64,000 bases of DNA from contig NZ_CP099917.1 in assembly GCF_030994125.1 (NCBI RefSeq), positions 1,302,001 through 1,366,000 on the forward strand, in the 5' to 3' direction. The position numbers were made by a program, and so were the translations under genes. The notes beneath the pieces were generated by a model. That model worked only from the letters and a program-made list of their open reading frames with translations, was not told the origin of the DNA and searched no databases. Source of the DNA: Pseudoalteromonas xiamenensis (GTDB lineage: Bacteria > Pseudomonadota > Gammaproteobacteria > Enterobacterales > Alteromonadaceae). Positions 35,840-44,673 of this stretch are shown here, piece by piece; positions within the stretch are counted from its first letter, which is position 1; the number at the start of each line of letters is the position of its first letter.

Positions 35840-36892
35840 ATGGAATATCGACGTCTTGGTAGTAGCGGATTACAAGTTTCTCAGGTTTGTTTAGGCAGCA
35901 TGACTTGGGGCAAGCAAAACAACCAACACGATGCTGATGAGCAGATCAATTACGCGCTTGCCAAAGGGGTCAATTTTATCGACACCGCGGAAATGTACGC
36001 AGTGCCTCCTTCCCCAGAAACCTACGGCAAAACCGAATCCATCATCGGTAGTTGGTTACACCGACATAAAGAGAAACGCGATGACGTCATCATCGCGACC
36101 AAAATTGCAGGAGGAGGCTTGTCGTGGGTGCGCGAAGGTCATCCCATTTCAGGCAAATCAGTTACCGAAGCGATTGATGATTCATTAATTCGCTTACAAA
36201 CCGACTACATCGACTTGTACCAACTTCATTGGCCTAATCGCATTTCACCTCATTTTGGTAAACATTGGCCTGGTATGGTCCAACCAACACATGAAGATAC
36301 CGAACAAGAAATCGCGGATATGTTAGATATCCTAGAAAGTATTGGTAAAGCCGTTGATGCCGGAAAAATACGCTACTTTGGTTTGTCGGATGACACGCCT
36401 TGGGGGATCCAAACCTATTTACGTCTAGCGCAGGCCAATAATTTACCAAACGTTGTGTCGATACAGAACGAATTCAATCTACTGCACACGAAAGATTGGC
36501 CATACCTCATCGAACAGTGCATTCACGAAGATATTGCTTACCTTCCGTGGTCGCCACTTGCAGGTGGAGCACTGACGGGGAAATACCTAAACGGAGCAAG
36601 ACCAGAAGGCGCTCGTTGGAGCTTAGTACAGCGTCAAGGACTATTTCGAGATACTCAACTGTCAAATAAGGCGATTGCCGCCTACGTGGACGTTGCAAAA
36701 GCGCATAACATAACCCCTGCCCAATTAGCACTTGCTTGGTGTAATCAGGTAGACGGAGTTACCTCGACGATTATTGGGGCGACTACAATGAGTCAGTTAA
36801 AAGAAGATTTACATGCATTTTCGCTTCCGGTGGACGAGGCGCTTCTCAACGACATTTTCTCAGTTTACCAGCAATACCCTGTGCCATTTTAA
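35840..36892 (+). CDS. Aldo/keto reductase, Tas-like
   Basis: A 350-residue NADPH-dependent oxidoreductase of the aldo/keto reductase superfamily. The catalytic tetrad region includes DTAEMY (D48, Y53), K87 in IIATKIAGG and H129 in YQLHW. The C-terminal cofactor-binding segment is STIIGATTMSQLKE. It is similar to E. coli Tas along its length (PPSPETYG, GKTES-like, LLHTKDW). The natural substrate is unknown. AAGGAG lies 6 bases before the ATG. Confidence 0.93.
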   Translation: MEYRRLGSSGLQVSQVCLGSMTWGKQNNQHDADEQINYALAKGVNFIDTAEMYAVPPSPETYGKTESIIGSWLHRHKEKRDDVIIATKIAGGGLSWVREGHPISGKSVTEAIDDSLIRLQTDYIDLYQLHWPNRISPHFGKHWPGMVQPTHEDTEQEIADMLDILESIGKAVDAGKIRYFGLSDDTPWGIQTYLRLAQANNLPNVVSIQNEFNLLHTKDWPYLIEQCIHEDIAYLPWSPLAGGALTGKYLNGARPEGARWSLVQRQGLFRDTQLSNKAIAAYVDVAKAHNITPAQLALAWCNQVDGVTSTIIGATTMSQLKEDLHAFSLPVDEALLNDIFSVYQQYPVPF

Positions 36893-36900
36893 TCCTGACC

Positions 36901-36921
36901 AATGCGGCGATAGGCCGCATT
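36901..36921 (+). terminator. Hairpin after aldo/keto reductase gene
   Basis: AATGCGGC and GCCGCATT form an 8-bp stem with a 5-base loop, 9 bases past the stop codon. No U-tract follows. Confidence 0.45.
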
Positions 36922-37071
36922 GCCCCGCCCTATTCAATGTTCAAACCGCGTAATTTCACACATTGAGCCAACACATTCGCCTCATCTCAAAATGCCTCGG
37001 CAGGCAGAGGACTTGAAGAAACTGACGGCACAATTTAAAGTGTAGCGCTTTCGAATACACAGAAGTAGACC

Positions 37072-37581
37072 ATGCGAAATCTCAATCCTGTTCCTGTCAC
37101 GCCTTTAACTGGAACCCTCAAATCAAGACCTACTGCTCGTGCAATCATCGTCGATGGTCACAACATACTGCTCGTCTACACCAAACGCTATGATGATTTC
37201 GGGTTGCCTGGTGGCGGAATTGACGCAGGTGAGTCAACTCATGATGCACTAAGGCGCGAGCTACGAGAGGAAATTGGTGCGGTTGACATTCAGATCCATC
37301 GAGAATTTGGTGTCTATGAGGAATATCGACCAGATAGACATGAATCAAATGTTGCTTGGCACATTGAGTCTTATTACTTTATTTGCAGTTTAAATGCCCC
37401 TTTAGGCACTGCAATACCTGAGGAATATGAAATAAACAGCGGACTTGAAGCACGCTGGGTGAATATCAACGATGCCATTGCGCACAATCTTAACATTCTG
37501 GATAGTGACATTGCCGGATTTTCCGTTCACCGTGAATTGGCGGTTCTACAAAAAATAAAAACGGAACTCATGAACTTTTAA
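37072..37581 (+). CDS. Nudix hydrolase
   Basis: A 169-residue pyrophosphohydrolase. The Nudix box is complete: G-x5-E-x7-REL-x-EE-x-G-A, beginning at GGIDAGE and ending at REEIGA. Substrates of the family are nucleoside diphosphates linked to another moiety; specificity cannot be read here. It is the first of three same-strand genes with gaps of 47 and 98 bases, perhaps one unit. The ribosome site is weak. Confidence 0.9.
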   Translation: MRNLNPVPVTPLTGTLKSRPTARAIIVDGHNILLVYTKRYDDFGLPGGGIDAGESTHDALRRELREEIGAVDIQIHREFGVYEEYRPDRHESNVAWHIESYYFICSLNAPLGTAIPEEYEINSGLEARWVNINDAIAHNLNILDSDIAGFSVHRELAVLQKIKTELMNF

Positions 37582-37628
37582 AGTATGTAAGTTTCTAAAA
37601 AGAATACATTTATCTACCAAGGACGACA

Positions 37629-38309
37629 ATGCGATTTGCTAAACGAGCTATTACTGTTTCAGTACTTGCACACGCCTGCCTATTTTGGCTACTGGCTCGT
37701 CATGTCGTCACTCCCCAACCACTAGACACACCAAAAGCACTAAAAACTTATTTAGTGATCGACCCCATGACTCCACCCTCCCCTGAACAACCCGAACCAC
37801 CGACTGTTGAAGATCGGGCTGTCTCAAAAGAACGGAATACTGAAATAAACAAGCAAACCGATACACCGATTACTCCACCAGCTAGAGAAGAATCAGCCAA
37901 TAAAACGGAGTCAGAAACAGCCAAGGCTTCAGCAACCGTGGTTTCAGAGCCTAAGCTTTTGAAACTATCACCGAGTAGCGTGCTGGAACGTATTCGCCAA
38001 CAAAATGCGGTTGATAACGCACTGCCCCGCGCGACAAATCAATCTAGAAATACGCCTTCTAGACTGACAGTTCCGAGCGAACATAAGGACCTATTAACCA
38101 GAGACACACGAACCGTTGTTTCGAAAAACGAGCTGTGGACGGAGTTTAAAGATGGTGATAGCTGCTACAAAGTCATGAACATGGATCCCAATAATCCACC
38201 GCCAGATGGCTTTCCCAAGACATGGACAGCCCCAGTTAAGTGTAAGCCAGACGCTATCAACTCTGCCTACAATGAAGCAATGAACAAATGGCTGCCCAAT
38301 AAACGCTAA
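37629..38309 (+). CDS. TonB-like membrane-anchored protein, unknown function
   Basis: A 226-residue protein. A single N-terminal signal-anchor helix (about 7-25, ITVSVLAHACLFWLLA) is followed by a Pro/Glu/Thr-rich periplasmic linker (about 50-110), as in TonB and TolA. The C-terminal part has no recognisable TonB domain. Instead it has two cysteines, in DSCYKV and VKCKP, about 30 residues apart, likely forming a disulfide. AAGGA lies 5 bases before the ATG. I cannot assign a function; it could be a spacer-type envelope protein. Neighbours are a Nudix hydrolase and a formyltransferase. Confidence 0.8.
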   Translation: MRFAKRAITVSVLAHACLFWLLARHVVTPQPLDTPKALKTYLVIDPMTPPSPEQPEPPTVEDRAVSKERNTEINKQTDTPITPPAREESANKTESETAKASATVVSEPKLLKLSPSSVLERIRQQNAVDNALPRATNQSRNTPSRLTVPSEHKDLLTRDTRTVVSKNELWTEFKDGDSCYKVMNMDPNNPPPDGFPKTWTAPVKCKPDAINSAYNEAMNKWLPNKR

Positions 38310-38407
38310 TAACTTCTTTGGACTACTTTATTTCATTACGTCGCTTCACATCGAACTCATTTTGCGTATAAATTGACGGATACCTAACGTCATAACTGAG
38401 TGATAAG

Positions 38408-39214
38408 TTGAAGATTTTAATCCTAATAAACAATGATCTTGCAAGCAATTACGCACTAAATTTGCTGATCCCAAAACTGTTATCCGAACACTCACTCACC
38501 CTCTGGCAATCAAGCAACGTTGGTAAGCTCAGTCGCAAACCTCCCGCACTAGAGCAACTTGCCTTTTTCGAACAGCGTCTATTTAGTGACTATTTAGCCC
38601 CGCTTATCGAAAAACTGCCTCAACAAGCAGGGCAAAGATTTAAGACATTTTCGCAACTTGCCACAGAGTGTCACTGTGTATTAAAAACGGTAAACAATAT
38701 CAATGACACTGAAAGCCTTGCAGCACTGAAGGCGCTCAACCCCGACCTTATTTTATCTATACGCTATGGCTGCATACTGAAAGAGCAAGCGATTGCCATT
38801 CCAAATCACGGCATACTCAATTTGCATTCGGGTGTATTACCACAATATCGAGGTGTTATGGCGACGTTTTGGTCGATGAAGAACAACGAAACACACATTG
38901 GCACCACATTACACAGAATATCCGATTCCAGTATTGATACTGGTGAAATCGTAAAAATCTCAACTCGCCCAATTAAAGTAGGTCAATCCTATCTTTGGCA
39001 TGTCCTGACTCTGTATCAACAGGGCATCATGGACATGTTGGAGGCAGTTAACGCCCTATCAAATTCGAGTAATCTTCCTTCACTTCGCCAACTAGGAGAA
39101 AGTAACTACTACACCTTTCCTACGGGTGTGGAGTTACAGGAATTTGAGCAAAGTGGAATGCAACTCGTCAATGAGCAGGAGTTGCATGCCTTTTTAAAAC
39201 ACCATTATTTATGA
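38408..39214 (+). CDS. Formyltransferase-domain protein
   Basis: A 268-residue protein of the folate-dependent formyltransferase fold. The catalytic triad of the family is visible: N138 and H140 in NLHSGVLPQYRG, and D177 in DSSIDTGEIV. It resembles methionyl-tRNA and UDP-sugar formyltransferases in the core but is too short for Fmt and lacks its C-terminal domain, so the acceptor is unknown. The only plausible start is TTG. It follows the TonB-like gene by 98 bases. Confidence 0.85.
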   Translation: MKILILINNDLASNYALNLLIPKLLSEHSLTLWQSSNVGKLSRKPPALEQLAFFEQRLFSDYLAPLIEKLPQQAGQRFKTFSQLATECHCVLKTVNNINDTESLAALKALNPDLILSIRYGCILKEQAIAIPNHGILNLHSGVLPQYRGVMATFWSMKNNETHIGTTLHRISDSSIDTGEIVKISTRPIKVGQSYLWHVLTLYQQGIMDMLEAVNALSNSSNLPSLRQLGESNYYTFPTGVELQEFEQSGMQLVNEQELHAFLKHHYL

Positions 39215-39329
39215 TGAATTGTGCAAATTGAAACTACAACTTTCATTTGACATTCGAAGGGGTTATTGGGCACTCTAACAAAGGCGCTGTGTTTTTCGAG
39301 CACATCACCGCAACACATCGAGGTAACGC

Positions 39330-40070
39330 ATGAAAAAGTGGTTGTTATTGGTAGTTGGACTCTCCATGTGTGCTTCTGTGCAAGCTCAAACACTTAGGTT
39401 TGTTGCAGAAGATTTGCCCCCTTATCACTATCACAACAGCAATGGCAAAATTGATGGCATGTTGGTTGATGTAGTTAAAGCTGTGGTCAATGCAGCTAAC
39501 TTGCAAGCTGAAATCGAACTTATGCCAATGGCACGTGCTGTCCATGAGCTTTCTCACAACGCTAACACGTTGATGTTCTCATTGCTTAAAACCCATGACC
39601 GTGAAGATGATTTCAAATTTCTTGGTGCGACCTTTCACGCAACAGCCTATTTATTCGGATTAAAAGCAAAAACCTTTGCGCTTAACAATTTGGAAGACGC
39701 TCAAAATTACCGAGTGAGTACTATTCGAGGCTATCATAGCGCGAGATATCTACTGGAAAATGGCTTTTCAGAAGAAGAAAACCTCGTTTTGGCCACCGAG
39801 TTTCACAGCCTTTGGCAAATGCTCTATCTACAACGCACGGATTTGGTGATGACCAATGCGCTTACAATCGAAAAAGAAATTCGAGATTCTGGATTAGAGC
39901 CAAGTTTAATTGAAGAGAAATTCGCTGTGCATGACTTCCCTTCTGAACTGCACATTGCTGCAAATAAAAAACTGCCGGTGGAAATCGCAACCGCGCTTAC
40001 GGTTGCACTAAAAAGTATCAAGAAAAACGGCGAATACGAAGCCATTTTAAAAAAATGGAAACTCGAATAA
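39330..40070 (+). CDS. Periplasmic solute-binding protein, family 3
   Basis: A 246-residue protein with a signal peptide ending at VQA (about residue 19). The mature part is a type II periplasmic binding fold: LRFVAEDLPPYHYHNSNGKIDGMLVDVV is the classical opening of amino-acid-binding (SBP_bac_3) proteins, and the end (YEAILKKWKLE) is also typical. No permease or ATPase gene adjoins it, so it may serve a distant ABC transporter or a sensor. GAGG lies 6 bases before the ATG. Confidence 0.88.
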   Translation: MKKWLLLVVGLSMCASVQAQTLRFVAEDLPPYHYHNSNGKIDGMLVDVVKAVVNAANLQAEIELMPMARAVHELSHNANTLMFSLLKTHDREDDFKFLGATFHATAYLFGLKAKTFALNNLEDAQNYRVSTIRGYHSARYLLENGFSEEENLVLATEFHSLWQMLYLQRTDLVMTNALTIEKEIRDSGLEPSLIEEKFAVHDFPSELHIAANKKLPVEIATALTVALKSIKKNGEYEAILKKWKLE

Positions 40071-40085
40071 CGAGTTTGAATTACG

Positions 40086-40799
40086 TCAATCTGATAAATA
40101 ATATTCAACTGACGTTACCACACGGACAATTTTAATTTCCGGCGTGTTGCTGTCTCTATCTCGAATAGAAAACTGACCTTGGTTAGCTTGCTTTATTTTT
40201 CCGAGTATTGAATCAGAATCTTTAGCAAATTTAAGCGCGACTTCTCGTGCCTCTTTCGTCGCTGACTGAACCATTTCAGGTTTTATTTCATTCAATCCCG
40301 TAAACATGTACTCAATGCGATTGTCATAATTCTCAGTGATCGCAATCCCTTGTTTAGCCAATTCACCCAAAGCTTTAAGGGCATTTTTTACTTTATCCGG
40401 GCTTTTTGTGTACACCGTCATACCCGATTTGGCCACATATCGAAATCCGTTATCTTGCGAGCTGTATTCTTGCGCGAGTTTATCTGTAACAGAGGGTGCT
40501 ACAAATGAGATTTCTTGATCCGAGAAACCATTTAGCGTCAAGAACGCTTTCACTGCCTGATTCTTTCGTTCCACACGGCTAACTAGTTTATTTAGGTCAT
40601 TGTCAGCATCACGATAGACAAGTGGCCAAATCACAGTATCGGCTTTAACTTCATGTTCTGCTAACCCCTTTACGACAACCGTGCGCTCCATTGCTTTAAA
40701 GGAAAGAGCTGTGTCTCTTAGGACCAGTGACGATAGGACAATACCGGAGCTTATGAGCCCTGCAATTCCCCACCACATCCATTTATCATTTTGTTGCAT
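40086..40799 (-). CDS. SIMPL (DUF541) domain protein
   Basis: About 237 residues with an N-terminal membrane anchor (about 10-30) followed by a SIMPL/DUF541 domain. Features include VVVKGLAEHEVKADTVIW, KNQAVKAFLTLNGF and a C-terminal strand VVTSVEYYLSD. The family is periplasmic; relatives include YggE, linked to oxidative stress. The function here is unproven. An ATG at 40811 adds four residues, but the GAGAAG site fits the ATG at 40799 better. Confidence 0.88.
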   Translation of the reverse strand: MQQNDKWMWWGIAGLISSGIVLSSLVLRDTALSFKAMERTVVVKGLAEHEVKADTVIWPLVYRDADNDLNKLVSRVERKNQAVKAFLTLNGFSDQEISFVAPSVTDKLAQEYSSQDNGFRYVAKSGMTVYTKSPDKVKNALKALGELAKQGIAITENYDNRIEYMFTGLNEIKPEMVQSATKEAREVALKFAKDSDSILGKIKQANQGQFSIRDRDSNTPEIKIVRVVTSVEYYLSD

Positions 40800-41062
40800 A
40801 GTTCTTCTCATCTGTTGTTAGATCAAACAAAGGGAGCTTAAAACTCGAAAAACACTAATAAAGTCATTACAGTTAAGGTTACTAGAACAAATTTAGCTAT
40901 CAGTGTTATTACTGACCGACTTAAAAAACTGGGTTCTCGTGGTCGCAATTTAAGACGGTTTTTTATGCCAAACTATCATTCAGTTTGGTACTTGGTTAGG
41001 CTCAGTTTGAGCATACGCCTGACAACCTGATAATTTCATGAATAAACGCCGAGGGAAAGCAG

Positions 41063-43732
41063 ATGTCGGTAAAACGCGTCAGTCAGTTTTTTAATCCAAA
41101 GTCCGTCGCAGTAATTGGTGCATCCAATACCACAGGACATGCCGGTTTTGTAGTGATGCGTAACTTACTGCAAGGCGGATTTAAAGGGCCAATTATGCCC
41201 GTATCCCCAAAACACCAAGCTGTACATGGCGTGTTGGCATACAATTCAATTCAGGCCCTGCCGAAAGTTCCTGACCTCGCGGTAATTTGTACTAACAAAA
41301 CAACTCTCGTGCGAATTGTCACTGAGCTTGGCGAGATTGGTTGCAAAAGCGCAATTATCATTGCATCTGGTTTAAACCACGAGCAACGCCTCGCACTAAA
41401 AGAAGCGGCAAAACAGGCGCAAGTAGACTTACTTGGTCCGAATTGCTTAGGGTTACTGATTCCTCATTTAGGGTTAAATGCAAGCTTCTCACATACCATA
41501 GCCAAACCCGGTAAACTTGCATTTATATCGCAATCTGCAGCTGTTTGTTCAACAATTCTTGATTGGGCGCAGCAGAAGCAAATCGGTTTTTCGTATTTTA
41601 TTTCGGTGGGAGATTGCGTTGACATGGACTTCGCCGAATTGCTCGATTTTTTAGGTAGAGACGCGAAAACGCAAGCCATTCTGCTTTACATCGATAACAT
41701 CTCCGAAGTAAGACGGTTTATTTCCGCAGCGCGTGCTGCCGCATTCAGTAAGCCAGTTATTGCGATTAAAACCGGACGCACTCAGGCGGGCGCAATAGCC
41801 GCACAACAGCATACTGGGGGACGTTCAATCGACGATGCGGTTTACGACGCCATTTTTCAACGTGCTGGTATGCTGCGTGTAAACGATTTACGAGAGCTGT
41901 TCGCCGCTACTCAAACTCTTGCACTGCATCCTAAATTGCTCCAAGTAGAACCTCTAACGATTTTAACCAATGGTGGCGGCCCCGGTGTAATGGCTGTTGA
42001 TACCTTACTTCAGAATTCGGGAAAACTGGCTCAGCTAAGTGACACCACTTTGGAGGCTTTGAGGAACGCCACACCACAGTCAGAATCAATTTATAATCCC
42101 GTAGATATATTTGGCGACTCGTCGCCACTTCGCTATAAACAAGCGTTGGAAATTTTACTTAAAGCGCCAGAAGTACAAAATTTACTGATCATTCATACTC
42201 CGTCTGCACTGGCGCCAAGTGAAGCCTACGCCGAAATCATCGCGGACACATTGGACGCTATTCCCAAAATGGCGAGGCCTTACGTCATGACAAATTTTAT
42301 GGGGGAAGATGCAGCCTATGAAGCGAGACGCCGCTGCGCTCAGCGCGGGATACCCACTTACCGAACGCCTGAAGGTGCGGTAGGTGCATTTATGCACTTG
42401 ATCAGCTACCGTCGTAACCAAAAGCATCTCACGCAAACACCAGAATCCATCGTAGAAGATAAGTTGATCCACGCTGAAGATGCAAAAGCCATTATTAATC
42501 AACTTATCGATGCTGGACATCACCAATTGTCCACTCACCTTGCTACGCGTATTTTGAATGAATATGGTATTGAGTGTATTCGTACTGAAATCGCATTGAC
42601 GCCATCAGAAGCTCGTGAACAAGCAGAATTAATTGGCTTCCCTGTCGCGCTAAAATTAGTCAGTAAAGACATTCCATCTAAATCAGCGGTTGGTGGCGTT
42701 GTGCTCAACCTAAATGATGGTAATGAAGTTGAACAAACTGCGTTTTCGATTCTCTTGCGCATCAACGAAACCTTTCCCGATGCAGAAGTCGAAGGGTTTT
42801 CATTGCAGCCCATGGCACCAAGAGCTGGAGCGGAAGAGCTAAGAATTGCGATTAAAAGTGAGCCGAGCGTTGGCCCTGTTATCCTACTTGGCGAAGCGGG
42901 CACAGGACTTGGCTTTGGACAATCCGCCGTTGCGCTTCCCCCACTCAACATGAATCTGGCTAAATACCTTATTGCCGCAGCCCATGATAAAGGTGTTCTG
43001 AAAGAAAAAGCGCTCCCCAACAAAGTCGACAAATACAAATTATGCGCGCTTATCACACGTATCTCGCAACTTGTCATTGATCAGCCGGATATTCAAAGCG
43101 TCGAGTTAAATCCAGTACTCGCCAATGCGGGGCAATTTTTAGTCTTGGATGCCAGCATCACGTTATCCAAATACGTTCCAGACAAACGCCGTAAACGACT
43201 CGCTATTCGCCCCTACCCTAAAGAACTGGTCACGCCTGTTGTCCTGAAAAATGGCATTGAGGCGATTTTGAGACCAATCCGTCCTGAAGATGAACGAGCA
43301 CATGAAGAATTCGATAAATCGCTGACCAAAGAAGACCGCTATCGTCGTTTTTTTGGTGAATTACCTCAGTTTAATCATGAGCAACTCGCGAAAATGACGC
43401 AGATTGATTATGACCGAGAAATGGCCTTTATCGTCACCGAGCCCTATAAATCGACCTACCGCACTTTAGGCGTTTCTCGTGTATTAATGGATCCAGACAA
43501 CCTCATTGCAGAGTTTGCGGTCGTGGTTCGCTCTGACTGTCAGGGGCTCGGACTTGGTAAAATATTAATGAATGCGGCAATAGAACACTGCAAAAAACAA
43601 GGTGTTGAAATCATTGAAGGGATCACGCTTCCAGAAAACAAAGGTATGATCGAGCTGTCAAAACGGCTTGGGTTTGTCGTCAGTCGTGATTTTGAAGAAG
43701 GTACTATCCACATGAAGTTAGTTTTAAAATGA
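41063..43732 (+). CDS. PatZ-like protein acetyltransferase (ACD-GNAT fusion)
   Basis: An 889-residue protein with an NDP-forming acyl-CoA synthetase-like module (CoA-binding and ligase domains, about 1-460), an ATP-grasp domain (about 485-705) and a C-terminal GNAT acetyltransferase (about 735-889). This is the layout of PatZ/Pka (YfiQ), which acetylates lysines such as that of acetyl-CoA synthetase. The GNAT glutamate motif AEFAVVVRSD and the acetyl-CoA loop QGLGLGKIL are intact. H250, in QQHTGG, corresponds to the phosphohistidine of true ADP-forming synthetases, which enterobacterial PatZ has lost. GAGGGAAA precedes the ATG. The K+ channel gene overlaps its stop codon. Confidence 0.9.
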   Translation: MSVKRVSQFFNPKSVAVIGASNTTGHAGFVVMRNLLQGGFKGPIMPVSPKHQAVHGVLAYNSIQALPKVPDLAVICTNKTTLVRIVTELGEIGCKSAIIIASGLNHEQRLALKEAAKQAQVDLLGPNCLGLLIPHLGLNASFSHTIAKPGKLAFISQSAAVCSTILDWAQQKQIGFSYFISVGDCVDMDFAELLDFLGRDAKTQAILLYIDNISEVRRFISAARAAAFSKPVIAIKTGRTQAGAIAAQQHTGGRSIDDAVYDAIFQRAGMLRVNDLRELFAATQTLALHPKLLQVEPLTILTNGGGPGVMAVDTLLQNSGKLAQLSDTTLEALRNATPQSESIYNPVDIFGDSSPLRYKQALEILLKAPEVQNLLIIHTPSALAPSEAYAEIIADTLDAIPKMARPYVMTNFMGEDAAYEARRRCAQRGIPTYRTPEGAVGAFMHLISYRRNQKHLTQTPESIVEDKLIHAEDAKAIINQLIDAGHHQLSTHLATRILNEYGIECIRTEIALTPSEAREQAELIGFPVALKLVSKDIPSKSAVGGVVLNLNDGNEVEQTAFSILLRINETFPDAEVEGFSLQPMAPRAGAEELRIAIKSEPSVGPVILLGEAGTGLGFGQSAVALPPLNMNLAKYLIAAAHDKGVLKEKALPNKVDKYKLCALITRISQLVIDQPDIQSVELNPVLANAGQFLVLDASITLSKYVPDKRRKRLAIRPYPKELVTPVVLKNGIEAILRPIRPEDERAHEEFDKSLTKEDRYRRFFGELPQFNHEQLAKMTQIDYDREMAFIVTEPYKSTYRTLGVSRVLMDPDNLIAEFAVVVRSDCQGLGLGKILMNAAIEHCKKQGVEIIEGITLPENKGMIELSKRLGFVVSRDFEEGTIHMKLVLK

Positions 43733-44673
43733 AAACGTTAAGAAACCGAATTGCACTGATATTTGAAGGCAGTCGTCCCTACGCCAAAATTGGCAAAGCC
43801 TTAGACATTTTTTTGATTTGTTTAATTCTGTTTAATGTCGTTGCCATCGTGCTTGAAAGTGAACCCGAACTTCACAAGCAGTACAGCCAATATTTTTTAA
43901 CAATAGAGCTTATTTCTGTCGCCATTTTTACTCTTGAATACATTGTACGATTATGGAGCTGTGTCGATCGCATCGAGTACGCCAGTTGCGATGACAGCGC
44001 GTTAAAAAAGCGGATAAAATACTTTTTTACCCCGCTTGCACTTATCGACCTTCTCGCGATACTGCCGACTTGGCTAATGATGTTCTTCAGCTTTGATTTG
44101 CGTTTTCTGCGTGTGGTTCGATTGCTTCGGATCTTCAAACTCACCCGTTATTCACGCGCTATGCAACTGTTGCTCGAGTCATTTAAAGAAGAACGGAGTT
44201 CACTTATTGCTGCGTTTTTCATTATGACGGTTGTGATGATTTTAGCGGCCTGCGGTATCTACTTGCTTGAACATGACGTTCAACCAGATAAGTTTGGTTC
44301 TATTCCAGCGGCGATGTGGTGGGCACTCGTCACATTAACGACCGTAGGGTATGGCGATGTCGTCCCCATTACGCATGTCGGCAAACTCTTTGGCGGCGTA
44401 ATCACCGTATTAAGTATGGGGATGGTTGCGATTCCAACCGGTTTACTCGCGTCAAGTTTCGCAGATCAGCTACGTAAGCGTCGTGAAGCCTTTCAAGAGG
44501 CCGTGTTACACAGTTTGGTTGACGGTGAACTTACTCGCGACGAACGCGAGCACTTGGACCACTTACGTGCAGAACTTGGCCTCAGTCATGCCGAGGCCAA
44601 CAAAGCAATTAAGCTTATTATGAGCCAGCGCGTGCACTCATTGTATTGTCGTCATTGTGGTCAAAAGCTTTAA
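43729..44673 (+). CDS. Voltage-gated potassium channel
   Basis: A 314-residue six-helix inner-membrane channel. The S4 voltage sensor has regularly spaced arginines (LRFLRVVRLLRIFKLTR, about 124-140). The selectivity filter is TTVGYGD (204-210) between the pore helices. The cytoplasmic tail contains a helical region and ends in a C-x-x-C pair, YCRHCGQKL, common in this channel family. The ATG overlaps the PatZ-like stop codon (ATGA), implying translational coupling. The last 56 bases overlap the convergent sensor gene. Confidence 0.93.
   Translation: MKTLRNRIALIFEGSRPYAKIGKALDIFLICLILFNVVAIVLESEPELHKQYSQYFLTIELISVAIFTLEYIVRLWSCVDRIEYASCDDSALKKRIKYFFTPLALIDLLAILPTWLMMFFSFDLRFLRVVRLLRIFKLTRYSRAMQLLLESFKEERSSLIAAFFIMTVVMILAACGIYLLEHDVQPDKFGSIPAAMWWALVTLTTVGYGDVVPITHVGKLFGGVITVLSMGMVAIPTGLLASSFADQLRKRREAFQEAVLHSLVDGELTRDEREHLDHLRAELGLSHAEANKAIKLIMSQRVHSLYCRHCGQKL

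Noticed and set aside
42535..43077. A 180-codon antisense frame inside the PatZ-like gene
   Set aside because: Fully covered by a conserved gene; Ser/Pro/Ala-rich translation without motif, as expected for a shadow frame.
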